A DNA stretch of 64,000 bases from Kofleriaceae bacterium (GTDB lineage: Bacteria > Myxococcota_A > Polyangia > Haliangiales > Haliangiaceae). The stretch lies in the NCBI GenBank assembly GCA_020633495.1, contig JACKDR010000004.1:301350-365349 (forward strand). The letters are read 5' to 3'. The notes below the pieces were generated by a model that did not search any database, had not been told where the DNA came from, and worked only from the letters and a program-made list of their open reading frames with translations. Made by a program: the position numbers and the translations under genes. Below are positions 30,617-38,554 of the stretch, piece after piece; position 1 is the stretch's first letter, and each line of letters starts with the position of its first letter.

Positions 30617-31852
30617 CTACGCCGGCTTCGGCTTCGGCACGACCCGCCCGGCCGCCAGATCGCGGCGCAGCTTGACGTGCTGGGGCACCAGGATGAACGC
30701 CGACACCACCGCGCCCAGCCACAGCAGCGCGTAGGCGACCTCGGTCAGGTTGGCGATCGCGAGGATCAGCGACGCCAGGCCGATGAAGTCGCGGTGCAGC
30801 AGCTGCGCCAGCGGCTCGAGCTTGCCGCCCTTCTCGACCGGGTAGTCCTGGCTGTTGCCCGAGCGCGCGACCTTGATGAGGTAGTAGTAGATGACGTAGA
30901 TCGTCACCGCGGTGCCGACCAGGCCGACCGGGATGCTCCAGCCGACGTAGGGCTGGTACCAGGTGCCGGGGTGGCGCTGGTAGACGTGGTAGCCGATGCC
31001 GGCGAGGTAGCCGACCGTGGTCGCCTCGTCGGCCAGCGTGTCGTACCACTGGCCCATCTTCGAGCCCTCGTGGCGCAGCCGCGCGATCTCGCCGTCGGTG
31101 CAGTCGAAGTAGCCGGCGACGTGCTGCAACAGCGAGCCGACCACCGCCGCCTCGTACGACGCGCCGGCGGCGATCGCGCAGCCGGTCAGCGCCAGCACCG
31201 CGACCATCAGCGTCACCAGGTTGGGCGTGATGAACGTGGGCAGGAACGCGCGCGTGATCGGGTAGGCGACCGGCCGGAACAGGTACTTCGACAGCCAGCC
31301 GTCCTGGTCCTTCTTGTGGACCAACTCGAACAGCATCGCGGTGGCGGCGCGCCGCTCGTCGCGGGTCACCGCGCGATGCCGCGCGATCGGGCCGGGGACG
31401 TGCTCGGTGGCGTGGCCGTCGGCGCGCCACCGCGCCGCGACCGCGGCGTCGCCGTCGACCGGATCGGCCTCGAGCGCGGCGGCGACCTCGCCGGCCTCCG
31501 CCGCCGGCACCCAGATCGCGCCGGCGTAGTCGCCCTCGGCCGTGACCGCGACGCGGGCGCCGCCGCCGCGGACCGCGTCGACCAGCGGGAAGTGCACGAC
31601 CTGGTCGCTGGCGCGCAGCACCAGGACGTCGCGGCCGCCGTCCCGGGCCCACGCCGCCAGGCCGCGGCCGCCGTGGCCGTCGTCGACGACGACCACCCGG
31701 GTCGCGCCGGCGCGCACCGCGACCCGCCGACCGCGCTCGGCCAGGGTCAGGCCGCAGACCTTGCCGGTCCGCGCCGCCGTGCCCGTCGCCAGCACGATGA
31801 CGTCGAACCCCGCCGGCTCGACGGGCGCCGCCGCGTCGTCGGCCACGGTCAC
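30617..31852 (-). CDS. CDP-alcohol phosphotransferase 2 with N-terminal nucleotidyltransferase-like domain
   Basis: A 411-residue relative of phosphotransferase 1, with the same N-terminal block GLTLAERGRRVAVRAGATRVVVV and the same linker element HKKDQDGWLSKYLFRPVA. The active-site motif is DGEIAR-x8-G-x3-D-x3-D. GTG 31852 overlaps the stop of nucleotidyltransferase 2 as GTGA, so the two are co-translated and probably form a pathway pair; a second GTG at 31846 is possible. The N-domain lacks the metal-binding DxD and lysine pattern of active transferases and may be a degenerate remnant. Confidence 0.8.
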   Translation of the reverse strand: MTVADDAAAPVEPAGFDVIVLATGTAARTGKVCGLTLAERGRRVAVRAGATRVVVVDDGHGGRGLAAWARDGGRDVLVLRASDQVVHFPLVDAVRGGGARVAVTAEGDYAGAIWVPAAEAGEVAAALEADPVDGDAAVAARWRADGHATEHVPGPIARHRAVTRDERRAATAMLFELVHKKDQDGWLSKYLFRPVAYPITRAFLPTFITPNLVTLMVAVLALTGCAIAAGASYEAAVVGSLLQHVAGYFDCTDGEIARLRHEGSKMGQWYDTLADEATTVGYLAGIGYHVYQRHPGTWYQPYVGWSIPVGLVGTAVTIYVIYYYLIKVARSGNSQDYPVEKGGKLEPLAQLLHRDFIGLASLILAIANLTEVAYALLWLGAVVSAFILVPQHVKLRRDLAAGRVVPKPKPA

Positions 31853-32610
31853 CTCGCCCGCGCCTGCAGCGCGCGCTCGACCTCGGCGAGGTCGGCGGCG
31901 GTGTCGATCTCGGCGCAGTAGTGGGCGCCGACGTCGACCGCGTGCAGCGCCAGCCGGCCGTCCTGGCACAGCTGATCGAACGCCTTCTCGTAGTACTCGT
32001 ACCGCGGCCCGTGCTCGCCGATGCGCTGCTCGATCGTCGCGAACAGCACCGCGGAGGTCGCCGCCGAGAACTTCTCGATGCCGATCGACTCGCCGGCGGC
32101 GTCGGCGGGCGGCAGCGACACGTGGATCCGCCGCACCCGGGTCGGCTCGGCGGCGTCGAGGACGACCTTGACCTCCTCGTCGCCGAGGTCGTCGGCCGGG
32201 CGCAGCGCCAGGCAGTCGGCGTGCGGCGACCGCACCACCGCCTCGAGCACCTCGGGGTCGAAGACGATGTCGCCGTCGAGCATGACGAACGGCTCGCCCT
32301 CGACGACCGCCCGCGCGCACAGCAGCGACGCCCCGTTCTGGGTCGCGGCGTAGTCGGCGTTGCGGCGGTAGGTCACGCGCAGGTCCGGGTACCAGGCGCC
32401 CAGCGCGTCCTGGATGCGGTCCTCGAGGTAGCCGGTGACCACGACCAGCTCGTCGAGGCCGGCGCCGCGCAGGGCGTCGACCGCGCGCTTGAGGATCGGC
32501 TGCCCGGCGACGGTCAGCAGGCACTTGGGGCGATCGTCGGTCAGCGGGCGCAGACGCGACGACATGCCGGCGGCGAGCAGGACGGCCTTCACGGCGGCGG
32601 ACCATGCCAC
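31849..32610 (-). CDS. Nucleotidyltransferase 2 (PntC/LicC-like cytidylyltransferase)
   Basis: A 253-residue paralogue of nucleotidyltransferase 1: KAVLLAAGMSSRLRPL, RPKCLL, metal motif LDGDIVFD and EIDTAADL. ATG 32610 is used; GTG 32592 just before KAVLLAAG is an alternative. It is the first gene of a two-gene operon with phosphotransferase 2. It probably makes the CDP-linked head group that the partner transfers, but no substrate-specific residue can be read by eye. Confidence 0.82.
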   Translation of the reverse strand: MAWSAAVKAVLLAAGMSSRLRPLTDDRPKCLLTVAGQPILKRAVDALRGAGLDELVVVTGYLEDRIQDALGAWYPDLRVTYRRNADYAATQNGASLLCARAVVEGEPFVMLDGDIVFDPEVLEAVVRSPHADCLALRPADDLGDEEVKVVLDAAEPTRVRRIHVSLPPADAAGESIGIEKFSAATSAVLFATIEQRIGEHGPRYEYYEKAFDQLCQDGRLALHAVDVGAHYCAEIDTAADLAEVERALQARAR

Positions 32611-32676
32611 AGCGGCTCCGGGATGGGTAGGGATTGCGTTCGGCGCGCCGCGCGGCTATGTCCGAGGCGCCGGACC

Positions 32677-33447
32677 ATGGACCGCGAACGCCTCCGCCGC
32701 ATCCGCAACTACCAGAACACCGAGTTCTACCCGGCGCTGGTGCTGCGTCCCGCCAGCATCCTGATCACGATGGTGATCGGCGACTGGCGGTGGGTCACGC
32801 CCAACGGCGTCACGCTGCTGGCGACGATCTTCAAGCTCGCCGCCGCCGCGATGTTCGTCGTCGACGATCGCGCGTGGCTGCTGGCCGCGGTGGTCACGCT
32901 GCAGCTCGGCGCGATCCTCGATCACGTCGACGGCACGCTGGCCCGCTACCGCCAGACGCCGTCGAACCTGGGCTTCTTCTACGACACCGTCAGCGACGCC
33001 GTGACCTGGTTCGCGACCCTCGCCGCGCTGGGCTGGCTGGCCTACCAGCGCACCGGGCAGGCCCACCTGCTCGTCGTCGCCGGCGCCGGCGCCTACGCGC
33101 TGATGGTCAACGGCTACATGCGCTCGGTGGTCGAGACCGCCGAGGAGCGCCGCAAGTGGAAGGACGCCGTCGACGATCCGGTCGCCGCGGTCGCCGCCAA
33201 CGCCGCCCGCCAGGAGGGCGGCCCGCCGCCCGAGCGCACCGGCGCCGAGTGGCTGCGCTGGCTCGGCCGCTGCGTCGGCCAGATCTGGCGGTTCCAGGAG
33301 ATGGACCTGTTCTTCTGGGTCGCCGTCTTCGTCGTCCTCGATCGGATCCCCGCGCTCCTGTGGCTGGTCGCGGTCACCCAGCTCGCCGCGATGCTGATCC
33401 AGTTCGTCGCCCGCGCGCTGCGCATGCGCGCGTTCGATCTCCCCTGA
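32677..33447 (+). CDS. CDP-alcohol phosphotransferase 3 (no N-terminal domain)
   Basis: A 256-residue membrane protein with DGTLAR-x8-G-x3-D-x3-D (DHVDGTLARYRQTPSNLGFFYDTVSDA) and five or six hydrophobic helices. Unlike its cluster mates it has no N-terminal Rossmann-like domain. ATG 32677 is 66 bp from the divergent start of nucleotidyltransferase 2. It is followed after 26 bp by the EEP-family gene, so the two probably share an operon. Confidence 0.8.
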   Translation: MDRERLRRIRNYQNTEFYPALVLRPASILITMVIGDWRWVTPNGVTLLATIFKLAAAAMFVVDDRAWLLAAVVTLQLGAILDHVDGTLARYRQTPSNLGFFYDTVSDAVTWFATLAALGWLAYQRTGQAHLLVVAGAGAYALMVNGYMRSVVETAEERRKWKDAVDDPVAAVAANAARQEGGPPPERTGAEWLRWLGRCVGQIWRFQEMDLFFWVAVFVVLDRIPALLWLVAVTQLAAMLIQFVARALRMRAFDLP

Positions 33448-33473
33448 GCGCCACCCGCGCCGAGGACCGACCC

Positions 33474-34340
33474 ATGGCCGAGGCCCGCCTCAAGCTCGCC
33501 ACCCTCAACACCTGGGGCCGCACCGGGCCGTGGCCGGCGCGCCGCGCCGCGATCCGCGCCGAGCTCGCGCGCCTCGCCCCCGACGTCGTCGGGCTGCAGG
33601 AGGTGTGGGACGGCGACGGCGGCAACCTCGCCGACGAGCTGCTCGCCGACGACGGCACCTGGCACGTCCAGTACGCGCGCGCCTACGAGCTGTCGCCCGG
33701 GGTCTTCTGCGGCAACGCGATCGCGTCGCGCCACCCCATCGTCGACCGCGCGGCGTGGCCGCTGCCCGAGCCGCCCGGCGACACCGGCCGCAACCTGGTG
33801 CACGCGGTGGTCGCGACGCCGTGGGGCCGCCTGCCGGTGTTCGTCACCCACTTCTCGTGGCTGTTCCACCAGAGCCGCGCCCGCCTGACCCAGGCCCGGC
33901 ACGTCGCCGCGCGCGTGCGCGAGCGCGCGCCGATCCAGCGCGGCGACGCCCCCACCGACGAGCTGCCGCCGGTCGTCATGGGCGACCTCAACGCCCCGCC
34001 CGACGCCGACGAGCTGCGCTTCCTGCGCGGGCTGCTCGCCGCGCCCGCCCTGCCCGGCGAGCCCGAGGGCGACTGCTACCTCGCCGACTGCTTCGCGATC
34101 CGCGGCACCGGCGCCGGCCACACCTTCCACCGCAGCAACCCGTTCGCGGCGCGCGAGCACTACCCCAACCGCCGCATCGACTACATCCTGGTGCGCGGCC
34201 CGGATCGCTGGCACCGCGGCGAGCCGCTGGTGGCGCAGGTCGCGTTCGACCAGCCGGACGACGACGGCGTCTTCCCGTCCGATCACTTCGGCGTCTACGC
34301 CGAGGTCCGGGCGACCCCGGTCACGCTGCCGCCGCTGTGA
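33474..34340 (+). CDS. Endonuclease/exonuclease/phosphatase (EEP) family protein
   Basis: A 288-residue EEP-fold hydrolase starting MAEARLKLATLNTWG, with LQEV (catalytic Glu), the MGDLNAPP Asp-Asn pair and the terminal SDHFGV His block. This fold includes DNase I-like nucleases, inositol phosphatases and neutral sphingomyelinases. No signal peptide is visible. Because it follows a CDP-alcohol phosphotransferase, a phospholipid or phospho-head-group hydrolase is more likely than a nuclease, but this is inference. Confidence 0.75.
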   Translation: MAEARLKLATLNTWGRTGPWPARRAAIRAELARLAPDVVGLQEVWDGDGGNLADELLADDGTWHVQYARAYELSPGVFCGNAIASRHPIVDRAAWPLPEPPGDTGRNLVHAVVATPWGRLPVFVTHFSWLFHQSRARLTQARHVAARVRERAPIQRGDAPTDELPPVVMGDLNAPPDADELRFLRGLLAAPALPGEPEGDCYLADCFAIRGTGAGHTFHRSNPFAAREHYPNRRIDYILVRGPDRWHRGEPLVAQVAFDQPDDDGVFPSDHFGVYAEVRATPVTLPPL

Positions 34341-34396
34341 GCGGCGCCGGGCCGCTCCGGATCGCCGCCGCCGGCCACGACGCGATCCAGCGATCG

Positions 34397-34432
34397 GTGT
34401 CGGAGGTTTGACACTCCGTCGACGGTTCGACA
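34397..34432. promoter_or_regulatory. Inverted repeats in the convergent gap after the EEP gene
   Basis: GTGTC/GACAC arms (34397-34414, 8-bp gap) and a 16-bp site at 34417-34432 whose complement TGTCGAACCGTCGACG matches the 29057 operator at 13 of 16 bases. The position between two converging genes fits a terminator as well as a binding site. Confidence 0.4.
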
Positions 34433-34464
34433 GCGGCGCCGGGTGGTCGTCCCAGTGACTCCCG

Positions 34465-35256
34465 CTACTTGATCACGCCACCTGCACGGGCGCGCAGGTA
34501 GCGATCGACCTCGGCGAGGTCGGCGGCGGTGTCGATCTCGGCACAATAGTGCGCCCCGACGTCGACCGGCCACAGCTCGTAGCCCTGCTCGTCGATCATC
34601 TGCTGCACCGCCGAGTCGTTCCACTCGTTGACCAGGCCACGGCCCACGACCCGCTCCTCGAGCGCGGCGAAGAACCGGCGCGACGCCCCGGCGGAGAACC
34701 GGTTGACCCCGATCGACTCGCCGATCGCGGTCGCCGGCGGCACGTCCTTGGCGCAGCGCCGGACCCGGCCGGCGTCGTCGAGGACGATCTTCATCTCCTC
34801 GGTGGTCAGCGTCGCCGACGGCCGCAGCGCCAGGCAGTCGGCGCGCGCGCTGGCCAGCACCGCGCCGATCACGTCGCGGTCGCAGACGATGTCGGCGTCG
34901 AGCAGGATGAACTCGGCGCCGTCGACGGCGGGCCGCGCCAGCAGCGTCGAGTAGCCGTTGTTGGTCGAGGCGTACTCGCGGTTGCTGATGAACGTGACCT
35001 CGAGCGGCAGCCGCCAGGCCGCGACCGCGTCGCGGATCATGTGCTCGAGGTAGCCGACCACGATCGCCGCGCGCGCGACGCCGAGGTCGTGGAGCTGGCC
35101 CAGGACCCGGCGCAGGATCGGCTCGTCGGCCACCGGCAGCAGGCACTTGGGCGTGGTCTCGGTCAGGGGCCGCAGCCGGGTCGCCGAGCCGGCGGCCAGG
35201 ATCACCGCGGTCATCCCCGCGGTCGTGGCGGACGTGCCTGTCGTGGGCTCGCTCAT
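34465..35256 (-). CDS. Nucleotidyltransferase 3 (PntC/LicC-like cytidylyltransferase)
   Basis: A 263-residue paralogue with TAVILAAGSATRLRPL, TPKCLL, and LDADIVCD in place of LDGD. The metal-binding DxD is kept with Ala in the middle. It ends with VDRYLRARAGGVIK. ATG 35256 gives a 14-residue Thr-rich lead; ATG 35214, at the third Met, would begin MTAVILAAG directly. It is divergent from the aminotransferase gene, which suggests it activates that enzyme's product. Confidence 0.82.
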   Translation of the reverse strand: MSEPTTGTSATTAGMTAVILAAGSATRLRPLTETTPKCLLPVADEPILRRVLGQLHDLGVARAAIVVGYLEHMIRDAVAAWRLPLEVTFISNREYASTNNGYSTLLARPAVDGAEFILLDADIVCDRDVIGAVLASARADCLALRPSATLTTEEMKIVLDDAGRVRRCAKDVPPATAIGESIGVNRFSAGASRRFFAALEERVVGRGLVNEWNDSAVQQMIDEQGYELWPVDVGAHYCAEIDTAADLAEVDRYLRARAGGVIK

Positions 35257-35294
35257 CGCGCGGACGTTGCCACAAGCCGGGCGCGCTGGGTATG

Positions 35295-35342
35295 TGTCAC
35301 CACGGACGCGGTCGGTGACAGCTTTTCGACGTCACGGTGACG
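35295..35342. promoter_or_regulatory. Inverted repeats between nucleotidyltransferase 3 and the aminotransferase
   Basis: TGTCACC (35295-35301) and GGTGACA (35314-35320) are perfect 7-bp arms 12 bp apart. CGTCACGGTGACG (35330-35342) is a 13-bp palindrome. The 7-bp half-site is identical to that of the perfect operator at 21311. Confidence 0.5.
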
Positions 35343-35391
35343 GCATGTGGTTTGCTGTGGTGCCGCGAGTCCAGCCCCAAGGGTGTACCCC

Positions 35392-36507
35392 ATGTCGCGT
35401 GCCAACCTCGTCCTCTTCACTCCCGGCCCCGTGATGACCCCGGCCATCGTGGCCGACTACCTCGTCGACCCGCCGTGCAACTACCACCGGCAGCCGGGGT
35501 TCCAGCGCATGTACGACGAGAACCAGGAGGACCTCAAGCAGCTGCTCGGGCTGCGGGATCCCTCGGCCTGGTACGTGACGATCCTGCTGGCGTCGGGCAC
35601 CGGCTCCAACGAGGCGTGCATGCAGACGCTGTCGGCCACCGGCCGCGGCGTCATCGTGCGCAACGGCTTCTTCGGCCAGCGCCTGGTCGACCAGTGCGCG
35701 CGCAACGGCATCGACCACGTCGTCTACGACGCTCCCCACGATCGCCCGCTCGACGTCGGCGCCCTCGACGACTTCCTGGCCGCCAACCCGGACCTCAAGT
35801 GGGGCTGGTTCGTCAGCCACGAGACCCGCGCCGGCCTCAAGAACCCGGTCGTCGAGATCGGCCGCACCCTCAAGCGCCACGGCCTGCTGGTCGGCGCCGA
35901 CTGCGTGTCGAGCGCGTTCGCCTACCCGCTCGACCTCGAGGCCGCGCAGGTCGACCTCGCGGTCGCCACCACGTCGAAGGCGCTGATGGCGGTGCCGGGC
36001 CTGGGCCTGGTGTTCAGCCGCCACGCCGTCATGGCCAGCCTCAAGGCCGCCAGCCTGGGCCGCAACTACTACCTCGACCTCGTCGGCGAGTACGAGAAGC
36101 AGAAGAAGGACCACGCGCCGCGCTTCGGCCAGCCGGTCCAGCTCCACGCCGCGGTCCGCGCCGCCTGCATGCACCTCAAGGAGGTCGGCATCGAGCAGCA
36201 CATGGCGCGCATCCGGTCCCAGATGGAGGACCTGACCGCGCACCTCGAGTCGCTCGGCGCCGAGGCCCTGCTCGATCCGCGCTACCGCGGCAACGTCGCG
36301 GTCAACTTCCGCCTGCCGCCGGGCATCGAGTACCCGGAGCTGTCGGAGCTGATGGCGCGCGAGGGCTACTACATCCTGTACGGCATCATCGAGGACCCCT
36401 CGATGTTCCAGGTCTGCACGATGGGCCACCTGTCCCAGGCCGACATCGACGGCGTCAAGCAGGCGTTCGCCAAGGTGCTCGGCGCGCGCCGCCGCGCGGT
36501 CGCGTAG
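35392..36507 (+). CDS. Class V aminotransferase, 2-aminoethylphosphonate-pyruvate transaminase-like
   Basis: A 371-residue PLP enzyme, starting MSRANLVLFTPGPVMTP. The PLP lysine is K196 in TTSKALMAVPGLG, with SGTGSNEA in the phosphate-binding region and VGADCVSSAF for the PLP-ring Asp. The pattern fits the AEP transaminase (PhnW) family, which interconverts phosphonoacetaldehyde and 2-aminoethylphosphonate, and also alanine-glyoxylate/serine-pyruvate types. Its neighbours (a cytidylyltransferase and a CDP-alcohol phosphotransferase) favour a phosphonate head group, but there is no PEP mutase or phosphonopyruvate decarboxylase in the window. Confidence 0.8.
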   Translation: MSRANLVLFTPGPVMTPAIVADYLVDPPCNYHRQPGFQRMYDENQEDLKQLLGLRDPSAWYVTILLASGTGSNEACMQTLSATGRGVIVRNGFFGQRLVDQCARNGIDHVVYDAPHDRPLDVGALDDFLAANPDLKWGWFVSHETRAGLKNPVVEIGRTLKRHGLLVGADCVSSAFAYPLDLEAAQVDLAVATTSKALMAVPGLGLVFSRHAVMASLKAASLGRNYYLDLVGEYEKQKKDHAPRFGQPVQLHAAVRAACMHLKEVGIEQHMARIRSQMEDLTAHLESLGAEALLDPRYRGNVAVNFRLPPGIEYPELSELMAREGYYILYGIIEDPSMFQVCTMGHLSQADIDGVKQAFAKVLGARRRAVA

Positions 36508-36537
36508 GCGCCCGCGTTCGCGTAGGCTGTCGCGGCC

Positions 36538-37566
36538 ATGGAGCCCGCGCCCCCCTCGTCCGACGTCCCGACCTTCATCGAGGTCGGCGACGCCGGCGGC
36601 CACCGCCAGATCCTCGGCGGCCTGTCCGCGCTCGAGCGCGTGATCCGGGTCCTCGGCAAGCAGGGCGTGACCCGCGTCGTCGTCGCCGCCGAGCCGTTCG
36701 ACGTCGAGCACGAGGGCCCGCCCCGGGTCCCGCACGGCGTCGCCGTCGAGTGGGTCGCGCCCGGCACCGCGCCCGCCGCCGGCCAGCCGGTGGTGCGCGG
36801 CGACGAGGTCGCCGGCGTCCGCATCACCGACGAGGCGTCGCGCCGGCGCGCCGAGTGGGCGCTGTTCAAGAGCCTGCCCAAGTCGCACCAGGGCCCCACC
36901 GACGCCGCGGTCAACCAGCACTTCTCGCTGCGCATCACCCGCGTGCTGTGCCGGACCCGCATCCACCCCAACCACATCACGATCGTGTCGCTGTTCTGGG
37001 GCCTGGCGGCGTGCGCGCTGGTGCTGCAGCCCAGCTGGCTGATGATCGGCCTCGCCGGCGTCATGATGCAGGTCCACAACATCCTGGACTCGTGCGACGG
37101 CGAGATGGCGCGGCTGCGCTTCCAGTTCACCAAGTCGGGGGCCTGGCTCGACAACGTCTTCGACGAGGTCGTCGACGACGCGTTCATCGCGTGCTGCGGC
37201 CTGGCCGCGGGCGGGGTGTGGGCGTGGATCGGCGTCGCCGGCGGCGCCGCGCGGTTCCTGGCCAACGCGCTGCAGTGGGTCGAGATCTACAAGATGGGCA
37301 GCGGCAGCGCCTACGCGTTCCGGTTCTGGTTCGAGGCGCCCGACGCCACCGCCGACGACGTCTACGGCAAGCGCTCGGCGCTGTACTACGTGCGCGCGCT
37401 GGGCCGCCGCGACAGCTTCGTGTTCGCGTTCATGATCCTGCTGCTGGCCCGCCAGCCCCAGGCGGTCGCGGTGTGGGGCGCCGCCAACGGCGCCGTCATC
37501 CTGGGCCTGATGCTGGCCCACCAGGTGCTGCGCGGCCCGGCGGCGGCTACTCGAGCCGCTTCATGA
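36538..37566 (+). CDS. CDP-alcohol phosphotransferase 4 with short N-terminal domain
   Basis: A 342-residue protein with the motif DGEMAR-x8-G-x3-D-x3-D (LDSCDGEMARLRF...SGAWLDNVFDE) and several membrane helices. About 110 residues precede the membrane domain, with SALERVIRVLGKQGVTRVVV, a shorter version of the Rossmann-like domain in phosphotransferases 1 and 2. It lies 30 bp after the aminotransferase in the same operon. It overlaps the parvulin gene by 20 bp on the opposite strand. Confidence 0.82.
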   Translation: MEPAPPSSDVPTFIEVGDAGGHRQILGGLSALERVIRVLGKQGVTRVVVAAEPFDVEHEGPPRVPHGVAVEWVAPGTAPAAGQPVVRGDEVAGVRITDEASRRRAEWALFKSLPKSHQGPTDAAVNQHFSLRITRVLCRTRIHPNHITIVSLFWGLAACALVLQPSWLMIGLAGVMMQVHNILDSCDGEMARLRFQFTKSGAWLDNVFDEVVDDAFIACCGLAAGGVWAWIGVAGGAARFLANALQWVEIYKMGSGSAYAFRFWFEAPDATADDVYGKRSALYYVRALGRRDSFVFAFMILLLARQPQAVAVWGAANGAVILGLMLAHQVLRGPAAATRAAS

Positions 37567-38053
37567 TGTGAAAGCCGAACTCGGACTCGACGACGCCGAC
37601 CTCGCCGACGTCGAGGCGCAGGCCGAGGCGGCGGAAGTCGAGCACCAGCTGGGCGTCGGGCGAGACGTCGTAGCCGTCGGGGTTCGACGCCGAGCCGCGG
37701 TCCTCGCTGAACTGCTTCATCAGGACGTCGAAGTCGGCGCCGCCGTCGAGCTGGGCGAGGATCGAGCGGACCTGGGCCTCGGCGTCCTGCTTGGTGCGCG
37801 CCGCGGCCCGCGGGTCGACGTGGCCGCCGTAGGCCTCGGCGAGGTCCTTCCAGCCGATCAGGATGTGCTTGACCCGGGTGTGGTTGGCGCGGGCCTCGCG
37901 GTCGAGGATGTCGACCGAGACCACCGACGACACCGGCGGCGGGGCGTTGAGCTTGTTGTTCATCGACGGCCCCGACATGCCGCCGGGGGAGTGCTGCCCG
38001 CAGCCGGCCGCGGCGGCCAGCGCGAGCGCGAGCAGACAGCGCGCGGGTGACAT
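37547..38053 (-). CDS. Lipoprotein parvulin-type peptidylprolyl isomerase
   Basis: A 168-residue PpiC/parvulin domain protein (VKHILIGWKDLAEAYGG...ILAQLDGGADFDVLMKQFSED...FGFHIMKRLE) with a lipoprotein signal (LALALAAAAGC) from ATG 38053. The core is complete at about 100 residues, as in SurA-like periplasmic foldases. It probably helps fold outer-membrane or secreted proteins. Confidence 0.85.
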   Translation of the reverse strand: MSPARCLLALALAAAAGCGQHSPGGMSGPSMNNKLNAPPPVSSVVSVDILDREARANHTRVKHILIGWKDLAEAYGGHVDPRAAARTKQDAEAQVRSILAQLDGGADFDVLMKQFSEDRGSASNPDGYDVSPDAQLVLDFRRLGLRLDVGEVGVVESEFGFHIMKRLE

Positions 38054-38149
38054 CGAGGCGAAACCTATCAGCAATCGGGGGCGACGCGCCCCGGGCAGTT
38101 GCACGTTCATGCTTGTCTCCGACGGGGTGCTCGTGCGACGCCAGGGGCC

Positions 38150-38491
38150 ATGCCCTCCGCCTCCACCGCCCTGCCCACCACCCTCGCCGACCTGGCGACC
38201 GCGCTGCCGCCCCGCATCTGGTACCTCACCTCCAACGGCCAGGACATGTGGTGCCGCCGGCCCTACGGCTTCTTCTTCTCGACCGGCGAGGCCGCCGAAG
38301 GGTTCGCCGGCACGTTCGGCAGCGAGTACGGCCTGTCGGCGATCGGGGTCGAGACCCGGGAGCTGTTGACCGACGCCGCCCTCGACGCCCTGCGCGGCAT
38401 GCACGTGACCCGGATCTTCGTCGACCCCCAGATCGACCCCGCCACCGGGGACGTCTTCGGTCAGATCCTGCGCCTGGCCGACCAGGCCTGA
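38150..38491 (+). CDS. Hypothetical protein
   Basis: A 113-residue protein with ATG 38150 (a longer frame to 38099 has a weaker start). The sequence PRIWYLTSNGQDMWCRRPYGFFFSTGEAAEGFAGTFGS is compact and looks globular, with a C-terminal VTRIFVDPQIDPATGDVFG. I do not recognise a family. It is divergent from the parvulin gene and 63 bp upstream of ppiB. Confidence 0.6.
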   Translation: MPSASTALPTTLADLATALPPRIWYLTSNGQDMWCRRPYGFFFSTGEAAEGFAGTFGSEYGLSAIGVETRELLTDAALDALRGMHVTRIFVDPQIDPATGDVFGQILRLADQA

Positions 38492-38554
38492 CCGCGCCCA
38501 GGCCCCGGGCGCCCGCGCGATCCGGAGGGCCCGGGCCGTGATACGACTCGGCCC

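Noticed and set aside
28226..37566. Calling the cluster a proven phosphonate pathway
   Set aside because: No PEP mutase or phosphonopyruvate decarboxylase is in the window; the aminotransferase alone is not enough.
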